This document shows, piece by piece, positions 12,801 to 21,871 of a DNA stretch of 64,000 bases (positions are counted from its first letter, which is position 1; the number at the start of each line of letters is the position of its first letter). The stretch lies in assembly GCF_027580225.2 (NCBI RefSeq), contig NC_073339.2, positions 42,266,501 to 42,330,500 of the forward strand. Direction: 5' to 3'. Below the pieces are notes generated by a model, which was not told the origin of the DNA, searched no databases, and saw only the letters and a list, made by a program, of their open reading frames with translations. The position numbers and the translations under genes were made by a program. Origin of the DNA: Misgurnus anguillicaudatus (lineage: Eukaryota > Chordata > Actinopteri > Cypriniformes > Cobitidae).

Positions 12801-15748
12801 CGCAAACTTTTTTTACTAAGTTGTCTCCGACAATGACATGTTTGTTCGGTAGTGGCTAACGTAGCTCCTCTATGCGTTTCAAAAGCGAGGGTTGAGCATT
12901 GGACTGAGCCGTTGGTTGCAATGTGCAACCTCACCACTAGATGCCGCTAAAATGTACACACTGTACACACTTAAGTTATATTAATAGGATCAAAATTGAA
13001 ATCAGAGACTGAAATCAAACTTTGATGCTCCTAATTTTATATTTACATTATGAGACTTCAGTCTGAATTTCACAGACAGGGTCACAAACAGCTTAAGGTA
13101 TAAATGAAAATTAATAAAAATGTTATCCCTCATGTTTACTGCAAAGAATACAATGCATTTAGAAGTGTGACGTTCCAACCTATAGTAGGAATACATAAAG
13201 CATCCACTGCTGATGTTTGACAGTAAGGAAGCAAAATGTTTTGCAAATGCTTGTCAAGAAGGAAGCCTGCAAATAAACATTGTTATGCAATGCTAACATT
13301 TATATTAAACACCTGCAGACATTTGCTAAACCGGTTTTTGTAATGGAATGAAATATGTTTGGCCCATTAATGCATTTTATTTGCTTAAAAGTGAACATTT
13401 ATCTTTTATGGTATTTTATTTTTTATTTTTACATTGTTCAAATAATGTCTTAGTGTCACCCTGTTTCCAACAAGTCCAACTTAAAGGCGGGGTGCATTAT
13501 CTCTGAAAGCCAATGTTGACATTTGAAATCACCTAAACAAACACGCCCCTACCCCAATAGAATCTGGACCTTTTTTATAGACCCGCCCCACATATACCAA
13601 ACCCAGGCAACGATGTCGGTTAGTAGACACGCCCCTTACTGCTGATTGGCTACAAGTGTGTTTTGGGTACTTAGCCCGACCCCGAAAGTGTTTTTCATAA
13701 AATCATAAATCATGCACCCCGCCTTTAATAAGCCATATTGGGCGTCATACAAAATTGGAAATTCATAGTGTTCATGTTGAATTAAATGCAACAGTATTCT
13801 AATATTAAGAAAGCTTTTCTAATATTACATTTTAATCCAGCCCCATTTGAAGAGTCAAGAAATTCCAGAAGACTGGGACAAGAATCCAGTTAAAGTCCTT
13901 GTAGGAAAAAACTTTGCCGAAGTGGCTTTTGATGAAACTAAGAACGTCTTTGTGGAATTTTGTAAGTTAAGCAATCATTCATATTCAGATAAATGGATAT
14001 AATGTTGACACTAACATAATCTTTGTTTGCATTTCACAGACGCACCATGGTGTGGCCACTGTAAGGAGCTTGCACCCATCTGGGATAAGTTGGGTGAAAA
14101 GTACAAAGACCATGAGAACATAATAATTGCTAAAATGGATGCCATAGAAAATGAGGTAGAGGATATTTCAGTAAAGGGATTTCCCACTATTAAATACTTT
14201 CCTGCTGTGGCTGAAAAGAAGGTGAGTAAAACATACTCTGCATACTTGAAAAATGCACAAATGTCCCCTTTAAAGGGCACCTATTATGCAAAATCCACTT
14301 TTACAAGGTGTTTTGGACATAATGTGTGTTGGCAGTGTGTAAACACAGCCCAGTCTCACGAAATTTCGTTATAAAGTCACATATTTTTTTGATTCTTTTT
14401 TCGTGATATTGTCGCAAATTTCCGTGTTTTTTCGTGATCGTTTAACGAATTCCTGTTTTCATGTGATTATCACATATTGGTTACTCAACTGTTTTGTCCT
14501 ATTTTCTTACCATTGTCGCTTCGGTTTATGGTTAGATTTAAATAAAATGACATCCCTAACCAAACCCAACACTAACCCTAACGCCAGGTGACATATAAAA
14601 AATAAATTTAGAAAAAATAGTATAAACCAATATATAAAGTGACATTCTAATGCAAGCACCAGATTTAACCCTAAACCGAAGCGACAATAGTTTAAAAATA
14701 GGAAAAAGCAGTTGAGTACCAGTGCGTGGTGGTCACACGAAAACAGGAATTCGTTGTACGATCGCGAAAGAATGCGGAAATTCGTGACAATATCACGAAA
14801 AAATAATCAACAAAAATACATGACTATATCACAAAACCTCGTGAGACCATGGGTAGGTAAACACAACCAGCATACGAAGAAAAAAATCCACCCGCTCCTT
14901 GACTTTTAATCCTCATTATACCAAAGCAGTGTCATTAGACATGCCGTTTTGATTCCCTTATCAATGTGAGGTCACATTGATAAAGCCCCGCCCACTTACA
15001 GTCCTGCATTACCATAGTTTCCACCCTCAGCAAATTATACCCTGTCCACTTAATATTATTGTCTCAGACTGTATCAATCAGATCTATTTTAACTAAAAGC
15101 GCTCACTGTACTTTTGTAAGGTAGTGAGGAGCTGTAGCTCATTTGCATTTAAAGATACAGACATTAAAACAGGGCACCCAAATAGGGTCATTTTGGACAT
15201 GCTATAATAAATGATCTATGGGGTATTTGGAGCTAAAAGTTCACAAACACATTCTGTGCACACCTGAGACTTATATTATAGCTTGTAAAAAGACCATAAT
15301 AGGTGCCCTTTAAATTTAGCTGATGTCTTTTAGACCCTAGTGGCACAGAAGGGACTTTATCTTTAAATAAATTATATTTTATTGTAATAAAAATCTTTCA
15401 TACTGTAAACTGTAAAATAAAACATGATTTTTAAGGTACTAACACTGCTTTTAATATTCTGTAAAATCAGATTGTTGACTATAACGGACAGAGAGACTTG
15501 GAGACTTTTTCAAAATTCCTGGATAATGGAGGTGTGTTACCAGAAGAAGAGGATGAAGAAGATGATGATGAAGATGATGAAGAAGATGATGTAAGTGACA
15601 AGATTATTTAGGCTGTTTGTGTAACTTTGTTTTTAAACACAAAGTGTAAAGTATGTATTTGTGTATTTCAAACCCTCTTCCTGCTTATCAGGTGACAGAT
15701 GAATCAGCTGAAAAATCTACCAATGATGCCAGCAAGGATGAGCTGTAA
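3622..15748 (+). CDS. pdia2: Protein disulfide isomerase A2 (PDIA2/PDIp), complete 11-exon gene
   Basis: The coding exons are 3622-3862, 6505-6711, 6790-6923, 7514-7651, 7772-7888, 11944-12069, 12157-12354, 13841-13961, 14040-14221, 15471-15590 and 15692-15748; together they give 546 residues in one open frame. Residues 1-20 are a signal peptide ([20 protein letters not shown]), followed by a Glu/Lys-rich stretch. The first thioredoxin fold (a) has YAPWCGHC at 81-88 and a cis-proline loop SFPTLKF. The b and b' folds follow and lack CxxC. The second catalytic fold (a') has YAPWCGHC at 428-435 and GFPTIKYF. A Glu/Asp-rich tail precedes KDEL (543-546). PDIs form, reduce and reshuffle disulfides in the ER lumen; mammalian PDIA2 is largely pancreatic and also acts as a chaperone. 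I chose PDIA2 over P4HB because of the N-terminal acidic extension, the 11-exon layout and closer resemblance to PDIp, but paralogue assignment is less certain than the family. Both active sites are CGHC, whereas I recall CTHC for the second site in human PDIA2. The 3' splice site of intron 2 is non-canonical. Confidence 0.9.
4065..4292. mobile_element. Small TIR element in pdia2 intron 1
   Basis: It begins GGTAATACTTTACAATAAGG and ends GTAAAGTGTTACC, imperfect terminal inverted repeats, with AT-rich filler containing TTAACAATAGTTAATGCATT. A common non-autonomous type in fish genomes; no coding capacity. Confidence 0.6.
5219..6002. mobile_element. Long foldback element in pdia2 intron 1
   Basis: The outer arms pair over roughly 200 bases: ATTTTACACTTAAAGCCCTG on the left and its inverse near 5970-5990 on the right, with CATATGCGGCTGC / GCAGCCGCATATG and ACCTCCCACCTCTACAA / TTGTAGAGGTGGGAGGT further in. 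A second, inner pair of arms flanks the centre. It contains no gene. Confidence 0.75.
6505..6711 (+). CDS. pdia2: pdia2 coding exon 2 (first CGHC active site)
   Basis: The acceptor is AAAG at 6501-6504 and the donor GTAATA at 6712. The exon completes Tyr81 and carries [10 protein letters not shown] and the SFPTLKF loop. It ends in phase 1. Confidence 0.87.
6790..6923 (+). CDS. pdia2: pdia2 coding exon 3 (non-canonical acceptor)
   Basis: The reading [16 protein letters not shown] continues exon 2 only if this exon starts at 6790, where the intron ends in TG instead of AG. The intron would be 78 bp. The donor at 6924 is GTAAAA, phase 0. The nearest usable AG (6755-6756) would leave a 45-bp intron and add 11 residues, which is less likely. 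Confidence 0.75.
7199..7330. repeat. SINE-like remnant in pdia2 intron 3
   Basis: The phrases GGCACAGTGGCTCAGTG, CTGTTTCCTCCCACAGGCC, AAACATGCAAGTTAGGTGAAT and ATACCAAAATTGCCC recall a widespread fish interspersed repeat. The element is diverged and interrupted, so this is a weak call. Confidence 0.4.
7514..7651 (+). CDS. pdia2: pdia2 coding exon 4
   Basis: The acceptor is TTAACAG and the donor GTAATT; 46 codons in phase 0 of the b domain ([13 protein letters not shown] to VVIFKK). Confidence 0.87.
7772..7888 (+). CDS. pdia2: pdia2 coding exon 5
   Basis: The acceptor is TGTTTCAG and the donor GTAACA; 39 codons from FDDKRADMS to VITFNEE, the b to b' junction. Confidence 0.87.
8074..8319. mobile_element. 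Small TIR element in pdia2 intron 5
   Basis: ACTGCCCTACAAAGACAAAAGGCAG on the left is mirrored by TTTTGCCTTTGTAGGGCAG on the right; 246 bp, no coding capacity. (Only the first 20 bases of the left arm are diagnostic.). Confidence 0.6.
8339..8835. repeat. AT-rich degenerate tandem repeat
   Basis: About three units of 130-190 bases, each with TGTGTTGACC near the start, TTTTTGAGTGAA in the middle and AATTAAAAAC near the end. The units are diverged from each other by small insertions. Confidence 0.55.
9071..11446. mobile_element. TA-target inverted-repeat element (family C, 2.4 kb copy)
   Basis: It starts CACTGTAAAAAAAATCCGTA and ends with the inverse, flanked by TA on both sides. The terminal blocks (TTTTTACGG, ATACTGGCAGCTGTGG) and long subterminal stretches are inverted copies of each other. 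The middle holds CACCATTATGGTGATCAGTG and a CATGCATTGCGGCATG block shared with other elements here. It is inserted in a diverged shorter C-type copy whose remainder runs to 11711. No transposase. Confidence 0.75.
11447..11711. mobile_element. Right part of a shorter C-type element split by the 9071-11446 insertion
   Basis: It matches, in inverse, the copy at 17212-17533 (CATTCTGGGAA, TTTGCTTCAGATTTTG, GTTACCGGCAACCCAGCTGC) and ends ACTACAGTG. The matching left part ends just before 9071 at CTTTACAGAATAAAACTA. Confidence 0.55.
11944..12069 (+). CDS. pdia2: pdia2 coding exon 6
   Basis: The acceptor is CTTCCCAG and the donor GTGAGT; 42 codons, [19 protein letters not shown] onward, part of the b' substrate-binding fold. 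Confidence 0.87.
12157..12354 (+). CDS. pdia2: pdia2 coding exon 7
   Basis: The acceptor is TTTTTAG and the donor GTGTGT; 66 codons from VLFIKIDIS to DGKIP. The frame stays open for 57 more bases past the donor, but the splice reading continues correctly into exon 8. Confidence 0.87.
12587..12974. mobile_element. MITE in pdia2 intron 7
   Basis: It begins TTAAAGGTGCAGTGTGTAAT and ends near ACACACTGTACACACTTAA. A CACCACTAGATGCCGCTAA block near the end is typical of a widespread fish repeat. Confidence 0.55.
13481..13728. mobile_element. MITE with TTAAAGGCGGGGTGCAT ends (copy 1), pdia2 intron 7
   Basis: The left end TTAAAGGCGGGGTGCAT is mirrored by ATGCACCCCGCCTTTAA. The inside has CACGCCCCTACCCCAATAGA and TAGACCCGCCCCACA, both also present in the interrupted copy at 50740-51150. 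Confidence 0.7.
13841..13961 (+). CDS. pdia2: pdia2 coding exon 8
   Basis: The acceptor is TTAATCCAG and the donor GTAAGT in phase 1. It encodes [20 protein letters not shown] to NVFVEF and leads into the second active site. Confidence 0.88.
14040..14221 (+). CDS. pdia2: pdia2 coding exon 9 (second CGHC active site)
   Basis: The acceptor is ATTTCACAG and the donor GTGAGT. The exon completes Tyr428 and carries [20 protein letters not shown] and the GFPTIKYF cis-proline loop. Confidence 0.9.
14270..15313. mobile_element. TTAA-flanked MITE (family D, copy 1) in pdia2 intron 9, with nested foldback
   Basis: The ends are TTAAAGGGCACCTATTATG and CATAATAGGTGCCCTTTAA. A family B foldback (14351-14847) interrupts it. 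A second copy lies at 18204-18614. Confidence 0.75.
14351..14847. mobile_element. Foldback element (family B, copy 2)
   Basis: It begins CAGTCTCACGAAATTTCGTT and ends CTCGTGAGACCATG. The core closely resembles the copy at 1337-1820, including ATTGGTTACTCAACTG, ACCATTGTCGCTT and AACCCTAA blocks in both orientations. Confidence 0.7.
15471..15590 (+). CDS. pdia2: pdia2 coding exon 10
   Basis: The acceptor is TAAAATCAG and the donor GTAAGT. It encodes the end of the a' fold and a run of Glu/Asp, the acidic c region typical of PDIs. Confidence 0.88.
15692..15748 (+). CDS. pdia2: pdia2 coding exon 11 with KDEL
   Basis: The acceptor is CTTATCAG. It encodes [18 protein letters not shown] followed by TAA. 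KDEL retains the protein in the ER. Confidence 0.9.
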   Translation: MTDESAEKSTNDASKDEL

Positions 15749-15861
15749 AACCAGACAGAGATCAACTGATATATGCTATAATGGTTCAGTGTGAGATGTG
15801 TGCAACATGAGCCAACAAGTGTTTTATCACAATGTCATTTCCTCTGGACTCGACTGAATTT

Positions 15862-15867
15862 AATAAA
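15862..15867 (+). terminator. pdia2: Polyadenylation signal of pdia2
   Basis: AATAAA lies 113 bases after the stop codon and is followed by TTGTTTGTGG, a plausible downstream GT-rich element. Confidence 0.65.
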
Positions 15868-16389
15868 ATATAATTTAATAACTTTGACGGTTGTTTGTGG
15901 TTCATAATTTGTGGTGTGTACAATTACTTATATTTTCCTAGTTTGTGTAGGAAAAACTGATGGATACGTTTCAAGAAATCTGTCAAGAGCACATCCAGGG
16001 GCCTCATTTATAAAATGCTGCGTAGAAACCATCCTACATTTGATCTTACAATAATTGTATCAAAAATGCATACGCACAGAAAATGCGTGTACCCCTTTCT
16101 TTCAGATGTGAAATCGATCAATCGCAAATGATCTTGAACTTGTGCGCAGCTGAGCAGTTTCAGACCTCCGCCTTTAAACGATGCCTAATTAATGTCATAT
16201 ATATATATATATATATATATGTTTATTACACGGCTCTCTGGAATGCTTGATTCTGATTGGTCAGTTGAGACATTTGCAGGTTCGTTCTTTTCAAATAATA
16301 ACCGCTCCAAAATAATAACGCATAGCCGGACTACTTGCACGAGTAAAATCGCTCCGCGCCAATAAAGATCAATAAAGATTACTGTCTGT

Positions 16390-16668
16390 TTGGCGCCATC
16401 TTGTGACAAACACTCGACAACCACGACAAGACACAGACAGCTTACTGAGACTGAACTTGACAAAATAGAGCATGACAGCTACGAAGCCAACACACAAAAA
16501 AATACAGAATGGGGATTAAAACTTCTCAAAGACTGGCTAAAAGAGAAAAAATGGAGACAGACAAGTATGAAGCAGAGGATCTTAATAAGGTATTACGATC
16601 ATTTTATGCATCGGTGCAAAGTTTCGCAGAAGGATAAAAATGTTAATTTAAAACAAATATGCCAATAA
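16390..16668 (+). pseudogene. Short open frame resembling Crypton/KIAA1958-like recombinase N terminus
   Basis: A 92-codon frame contains TETELDKIEHDSYEANTQK followed by NTEWGLKLLKDWLKEK. The NTxKNTxW...WL pattern resembles the N-terminal helical domain of Crypton-derived (KIAA1958/QRICH1/ZMYM-like) tyrosine-recombinase proteins. The catalytic region is absent, so it can only be a remnant carried by the surrounding element. The match is from memory of the motif and is tentative. Confidence 0.35.
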
Positions 16669-16735
16669 AACGTTTCAAATTCATACTCATGTCCAGTTTT
16701 TTTTTCTTATGTGGCAAGTAGCCGTGTAATAAGCG

Positions 16736-16829
16736 GGATAATGTAGAGGCAGCCGGTAGTTATTGGGAAATCTGATCACACTGTCGGGGCTTATTTCCCA
16801 ATAACTACCGGCTGCCTCTACATTATCCC
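16736..16829. repeat. Hairpin-forming inverted repeat
   Basis: GGGATAATGTAGAGGCAGCC and the following 20 bases pair with the inverse copy ending at 16829 around a loop of about 20 bases (TGATCACACTGTCGGGGC). The arms are almost perfect, which suggests recent origin. Confidence 0.75.
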
Positions 16830-16830
16830 T

Positions 16831-16933
<103 letters not shown>

Positions 16934-17189
16934 GCGCTTGTCAATGTTTCAATTTCGAGCAGCAAGAATGGCTTATATTGCCCAAAACCTGCAGCAATCG
17001 GACAACCAAAAGTGCGTACGTCTGCCCAGACCCTGATGTGGCGCTAAGCACTTTTCCATGTCAAAGAAAGTTTTTATATGGACTTTGCTGTGGATTTGCG
17101 TACGCACACTTTACGATTAAATCTGTGCGTACGCACACTTTACGATTAAATCTGTGCGTACGCACACTTTATAAATGAGGCCCCAGGTC

Positions 17190-18014
17190 TTAAAGAGGCC
17201 AAAGCGCTATACACTGTAAAAAAAATTCCGTAGAAATTTGCAGCTGAGTTGCCGGTAACTTACTGTAGATTTAAATTTATGTGATTACTGGCAACATTTT
17301 GTTCAAAGTTAAATGAACATTAAACATTTACAAGGCTTTGTCTTTACAGAATAAAACTAGAAAAACAGCATCAAGCAAAACATTCTGGGAAACAAAATCT
17401 GAAGCAAAAAACAGAAAAAGTTTGATTGGTTCCCAGAATGCTTTGCATGAGGCTGTTATTGTATCATTTTATTCTGTATTAAAATTAAACCAGCTGCAAT
17501 AATATTGTAATTTCTATGGATTTTTTTACAGTGTATAATTGGGTCCCCAGTGCTTCTATCAACCTAGAAAATGTGAAAAAGATCAACACAGTAACTTAGT
17601 TTGGGTAAACCATTCTCTGCAAGCATGTGAAAAATTAGGTCATTCAGATTTCACCTGTTTTGTGACGTAGGTAGCAAGGCCAATTATAATAATACCGCCC
17701 CCTTAATCAAAACATGACACTTCCATGTAGTGCAGAGAGAGAAAAAGAGAGAGAGAGAAAAATAATTGACAGCACAATTGAGTTTCAATTGCAACAAATC
17801 ACCATCAGTGCTTGCATTTCATCAGCTCATTTACATTTTAAAGGATACACCCAAAAATGGCACAGTTTTGCTCAGACCTACAAAGTGGTAATTTTAACAT
17901 GTTATAATAAATTGTCTGTAAAGTATTTTCAAATAAAACTTCACATATGCACTCTGGGGAAACCAAATACTTATTTTACATCTTAAAAAAAATCTCATAA
18001 TATGACCCCTTTAA
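17190..18014. mobile_element. TTAA-flanked MITE (family A, copy 2) interrupted by a C element
   Basis: The left end TTAAAGAGGCC and right end GACCCCTTTAA frame it. A C-type element (17212-17533) is inserted at the TA of the GCTATAATTGGG block, which is continuous in the other A copies. Confidence 0.7.
17212..17533. mobile_element. TA-target element (family C, short copy)
   Basis: The ends are CACTGTAAAAAAAATTCCGT and TTTTTTTACAGTG with TA duplicated outside. It has inverted TTCCCAGAATG / CATTCTGGGAA blocks and no coding capacity. Confidence 0.75.
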
Positions 18015-18203
18015 CATGATGAAATTGGATTGTTTGTCATAAAGAAAATATGCCTATTAATTGGATTTTTTGGCATAAAGAAAATATGCCTATTAAAATT
18101 AGATTTTTAAAAATAAATTCCTACCTAATTCACATTACATAATGCTCATAATAAAACAATTGACAGATCTAAAGAGGCCAAAGAATATGTTTTATAAAAT
18201 ATA

Positions 18204-18614
18204 TTAAAGGGCACGTTTCATGGCCATTTTTACAAGATGTATACAGTAAGTCTTAGGTGTGCCCAGAATGTGTCTGTAACGTTTCAACATAAAATACCCC
18301 ACAGATAATTTATTACAGCATGTCCAAAATCCAAGAGTATTAATCCGATTCCTGTAAATACAGTCTGAGACTATACTCTTTCACTAGTGAGATATGACTG
18401 TCATTCAGTGGCCATGGGCGGGGCTTTATCAGTGTTACCTCACATTGATAAGAGGATCAAAACGGCATGTCTAATCAGACTTGGTTTATTTAGGATAACA
18501 AAGAGGACAGGGTGGATTTTTCCATTGTAGGGTGGTTGTATTCACACACTGTCAACACATATTTAGGTCCAAACACCTTGTAAAAGTGGATTTTGCACAA
18601 AAGGTGCCCTTTAG
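18204..18614. mobile_element. MITE (family D, copy 2)
   Basis: The left end TTAAAGGGCACGTTTCATGG is mirrored by AAAAGGTGCCCTTTA. The inside has GGCGGGGCTTTATCA and CTCACATTGATAAG, which match family D copy 1 in inverse. Confidence 0.65.
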
Positions 18615-18810
18615 TTGAAGATTGAGCGTTACATTAAATAATATGACATGTTTAAAATGCCCTGTAATCTAATATCCATGAAACCACACTACATACACTG
18701 TCACAGAACAGAATAATTGTGAGTACAGAATAATTAAAGTATTGTGCATCATCCCATTTCTACATTTTTTACTCTTTCACCATGTTTAAAATACATAATT
18801 TTGATAGAAT

Positions 18811-19533
18811 TTTAGTTCATTATAATTCAAACGTTTTATCTACAGCAAAATCTACGTCATGGTCACACCCACTGGTGAACTCTCTTCTATCGGTGTAAAA
18901 CATTTGAAAAGCTGATCATTGAAAAACAAAAGAGCAACATTGACATGGATTTAATATAAGATCACAGCATTTAGTCAAACTAAATATGTATAGCAGGATA
19001 AATATTGTCAAACATTTATTTTATTGCATACGCAGGCTGTCAGATTCACTAGCCTACATGTAGTTAAAAGGCACATACCTCTTGATTACTGGAATGCACA
19101 CAGAGAAAAAAAAACAGGTAAACAGGTAGAGTGAGTAAGACAGTGATGTCACATACCGTACTGTATAAGGAAAAGAAGTCTCAACACTAAGGTAAGAATA
19201 AATCAGCTTTTGTTTATAGTTATATTGTTTGTATACACAGACTTTAAGGAGATGGTTAAAGGTGAAGTAAAAAGATCATGAAGTTTGTGGTAGTAATTCA
19301 ATGTAACTTAAAATGTAAATCATGTAAAGCACTGGTCACCATTTTCAGCTCCTTACATCTACTCTAAAAAATGCTGAGTTGTTTCAATCAAAATGGGTCA
19401 AATAAGAAACGCATGATGCTTGTTTAAATGAATCTAGAATTTTAAAAGATAATTAAACCAATTACTAAGTAGCTTTCAAGCAAAAGTAATTACAACGTCA
19501 CATTGAAAATAAGCTATATTTGTACATAGTGTA
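18811..19533 (+). promoter_or_regulatory. Duplicated upstream segment, possible 5' noncoding exon of the LITAF-like gene (copy 1)
   Basis: This stretch is highly similar to 31063-32860. Both contain GGTAAACAGGTAGAGTGAGT, then AAGTCTCAACACTAAG followed by GTAAGAATAA, which reads as a good splice donor (19192 here, 32461 there). I infer a first noncoding exon ending at 19191 and joining the LITAF-like coding exon at 26499. No TATA box at a sensible distance was found. It could instead be an old repeat; transcript data would decide. Confidence 0.3.
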
Positions 19534-20577
19534 CACTCTAAAAAAAAATCCGTAAAAAAACGGACAAAGTACTGTGTAAATATGAAGGAATTTTCCGTAT
19601 TTATGTTTTACGGGCATTTATCTGTTTTTTTTAATAACATGTTGCATTATGGGCACAACAACTCCCGCTGCAATCCTTCACTTTTGCCTCTCTATCACCA
19701 TCTCTGTTTGAAACCTAAAATTACAACTTGCAGAGTTATTTTCTAACACGGATGATGTTTAACTTCTAAACAAATGCTGACAGAACAAGACACAAGCGTT
19801 AAACTATTCCAACATCGACAAATGTGATTTAGTAGACAAATCTTCTTTCTGACGTGACGTGTAAGTCAAATGGATATTTACCACAACACTTATCACATTA
19901 AATCTACAGTTTGTGTTTGTTTTAGATTAATTTGAAGTCACCACTATGGAGATTAGTGTTCCCTTTAGTTAGGCTTTTGTCCCTTGACCTTCCAGAACTG
20001 ACTCTTCTCTATTAGCATTGCAACAGTGTTTTTGCTTGTAGCAATTACAACTTGTTTGTTGTTTGAGGAAGGAGAATTGTCTATGTTGTCATATAAGCTT
20101 GGTTGTTTTTATGTTTTGCTGCCTAACATTTCAATATAAAATGATAAAATAAGAATAAAGAACAGAAATGTATAAGAGTGACACTCTATGCTGATCTAAA
20201 AACATACTGTATTTAATAAGATTGCTGCAAATGTGTCAACTGTGGTTTTTGCTTCAGAGACATCAATACTTTGGATACAAATCTCAACAATGGTGAGAGT
20301 AAATGTTAAGAAAGAGTTTTCTGCAATCCTGGTACCCAGCATGCATTTCGGCATGAAGCTTTGTTGTTGATTGTCACCATTGTTGCGTTTCATAGGCAGA
20401 TTGAAGTGTCCCTAAAGGTTACGGAAAATGTTCTGTAAATTTACGGACACTGTTCTATAAATCTACAGAATGTTCAGTTTTTGAATAAACAGAAATTATG
20501 TAAACATAATGGAAAAGGTGCCGGTAATTTTCTGCCAGGACATTATCCGTTTTTTTATGGATTATTTTTTTAGAGTG
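19534..20577. mobile_element. TA-target element with CACTCTAAAAAA ends (family F, copy 1)
   Basis: The ends are CACTCTAAAAAAAAATCCGT and TTTTTAGAGTG with TA outside both. It is absent from the duplicated locus at about 32840, so the insertion post-dates that duplication. The copy at 45663-46686 is the same element in inverse orientation. Confidence 0.8.
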
Positions 20578-20744
20578 TACTTATTCAGACCTAAACACAA
20601 GTAAACATTTTGGGGACATTTAATTTACATATCTGCTATATATTTGGAAAAATCCAATCTTCTTGTCAAATATTATTATAATAAGATCCCCTTTTATACG
20701 TCACATATAGGGAGAATCAATTTTTTCCCAATTACCCAATTATA

Positions 20745-21000
20745 CACTGTAAAAAATACTTTGCTGCCTTAACATTTTTTGTTGAACCAACTCGGATTTA
20801 CAAGTCATTTCAACTTACTATTATTTATCTTGACTAGAGATAAGTTGTTATAACTACAGGTGAGTTGTTATAACTTATAAAATTAAGTTGACCTTTCTCA
20901 ACTATATTCTATAAGTTGTGACAACTCATCTCTGACATGACTTGTAAATCTGAGTTGATTTAACAAAAAATGTTTAGGCAGGAAAGCATTTTTTACAGTG
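20745..21000. mobile_element. 256-bp TA-target MITE
   Basis: CACTGTAAAAAATACTTTGC is mirrored by GCATTTTTTACAGTG, with TA on both sides. The subterminal GATTTACAAGTCAT / ATGACTTGTAAATC blocks are inverted too. Confidence 0.8.
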
Positions 21001-21721
21001 TAGCAATTAAACATAGAAAATGTCAGATATTCATAATATGGCCCTTTTAAAGAAACTGGACGCTTTATATGTTGGCTTACCGTTATTGGGAATGTTGGGA
21101 ACTTTCAAGGATTGTTTTTTAGAACTTTTTTCTGTCAGCTGGGTAACTAAATCTCTACTCAAATATCAGCTCTGTTGTGAGCAAACACTAAAATAACACG
21201 AGACAGACACAGAGGTAAAGAGAAAAACAGCAGGCAGGAGACAAAGTGATGTAAATATAATAAAGATGCATTCTCAATGGTCTGTCTGATTTCGCCTGAG
21301 AAGCAAATTTAGTTATTATACCAAACACAGACAGTGGAAATGTAATGTTTCACAACATCCTTGTGACGTAAATAAAAACATTGTGATGGAGACCACTGGA
21401 GACTCATATTAGCATTAAAAGACATAAGTAATGTATAATTACATTTCATTACATATGATTGGTAAATCTAATCTATAGCTTTTAAAGTCGCCATGAAAAT
21501 AAAATAATAAACTGTCATTTGTTTTGGAATATTGGGGTATGTTTTACAATTGACTTATCTGTGACCTCCTCAAAACATCTCTCTTTACTTTCGGTGATAT
21601 GGTGTGGCAGGTGGGCGGGGTTTGGGAGAAGATCGCTGTGATTAGCAATTAGCTACATGACCCAACTTCAAACAATCCAATCAGATCTTGATGGACAGAT
21701 TCAAATCCAGCCCTACCTTGG
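21001..21721. other. Intergenic stretch without a recognised gene
   Basis: It includes a block at about 21219-21275 (GACAAAGTGATGTAAATATA) that recurs at about 26152-26215, probably a local duplication. I see nothing else. Confidence 0.4.
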
Positions 21722-21871
21722 CCTTGTCCCAAATGGCACACTCCGGACTTGTGGACCTCCACAGAGTCCACAATTTGATGACATCATGTAGTGCAGACCT
21801 TAGGGACCCTTGACGTGAGTCGAAAAGCGGAAAACCGGAGTAGTGTTTTGGGACAGACTCGAGCGTCATGC

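Noticed and set aside
19164..19170. TATAAGG as TATA box of the LITAF-like gene
   Set aside because: It lies only about 25 bases before the proposed splice donor, leaving no room for an exon.
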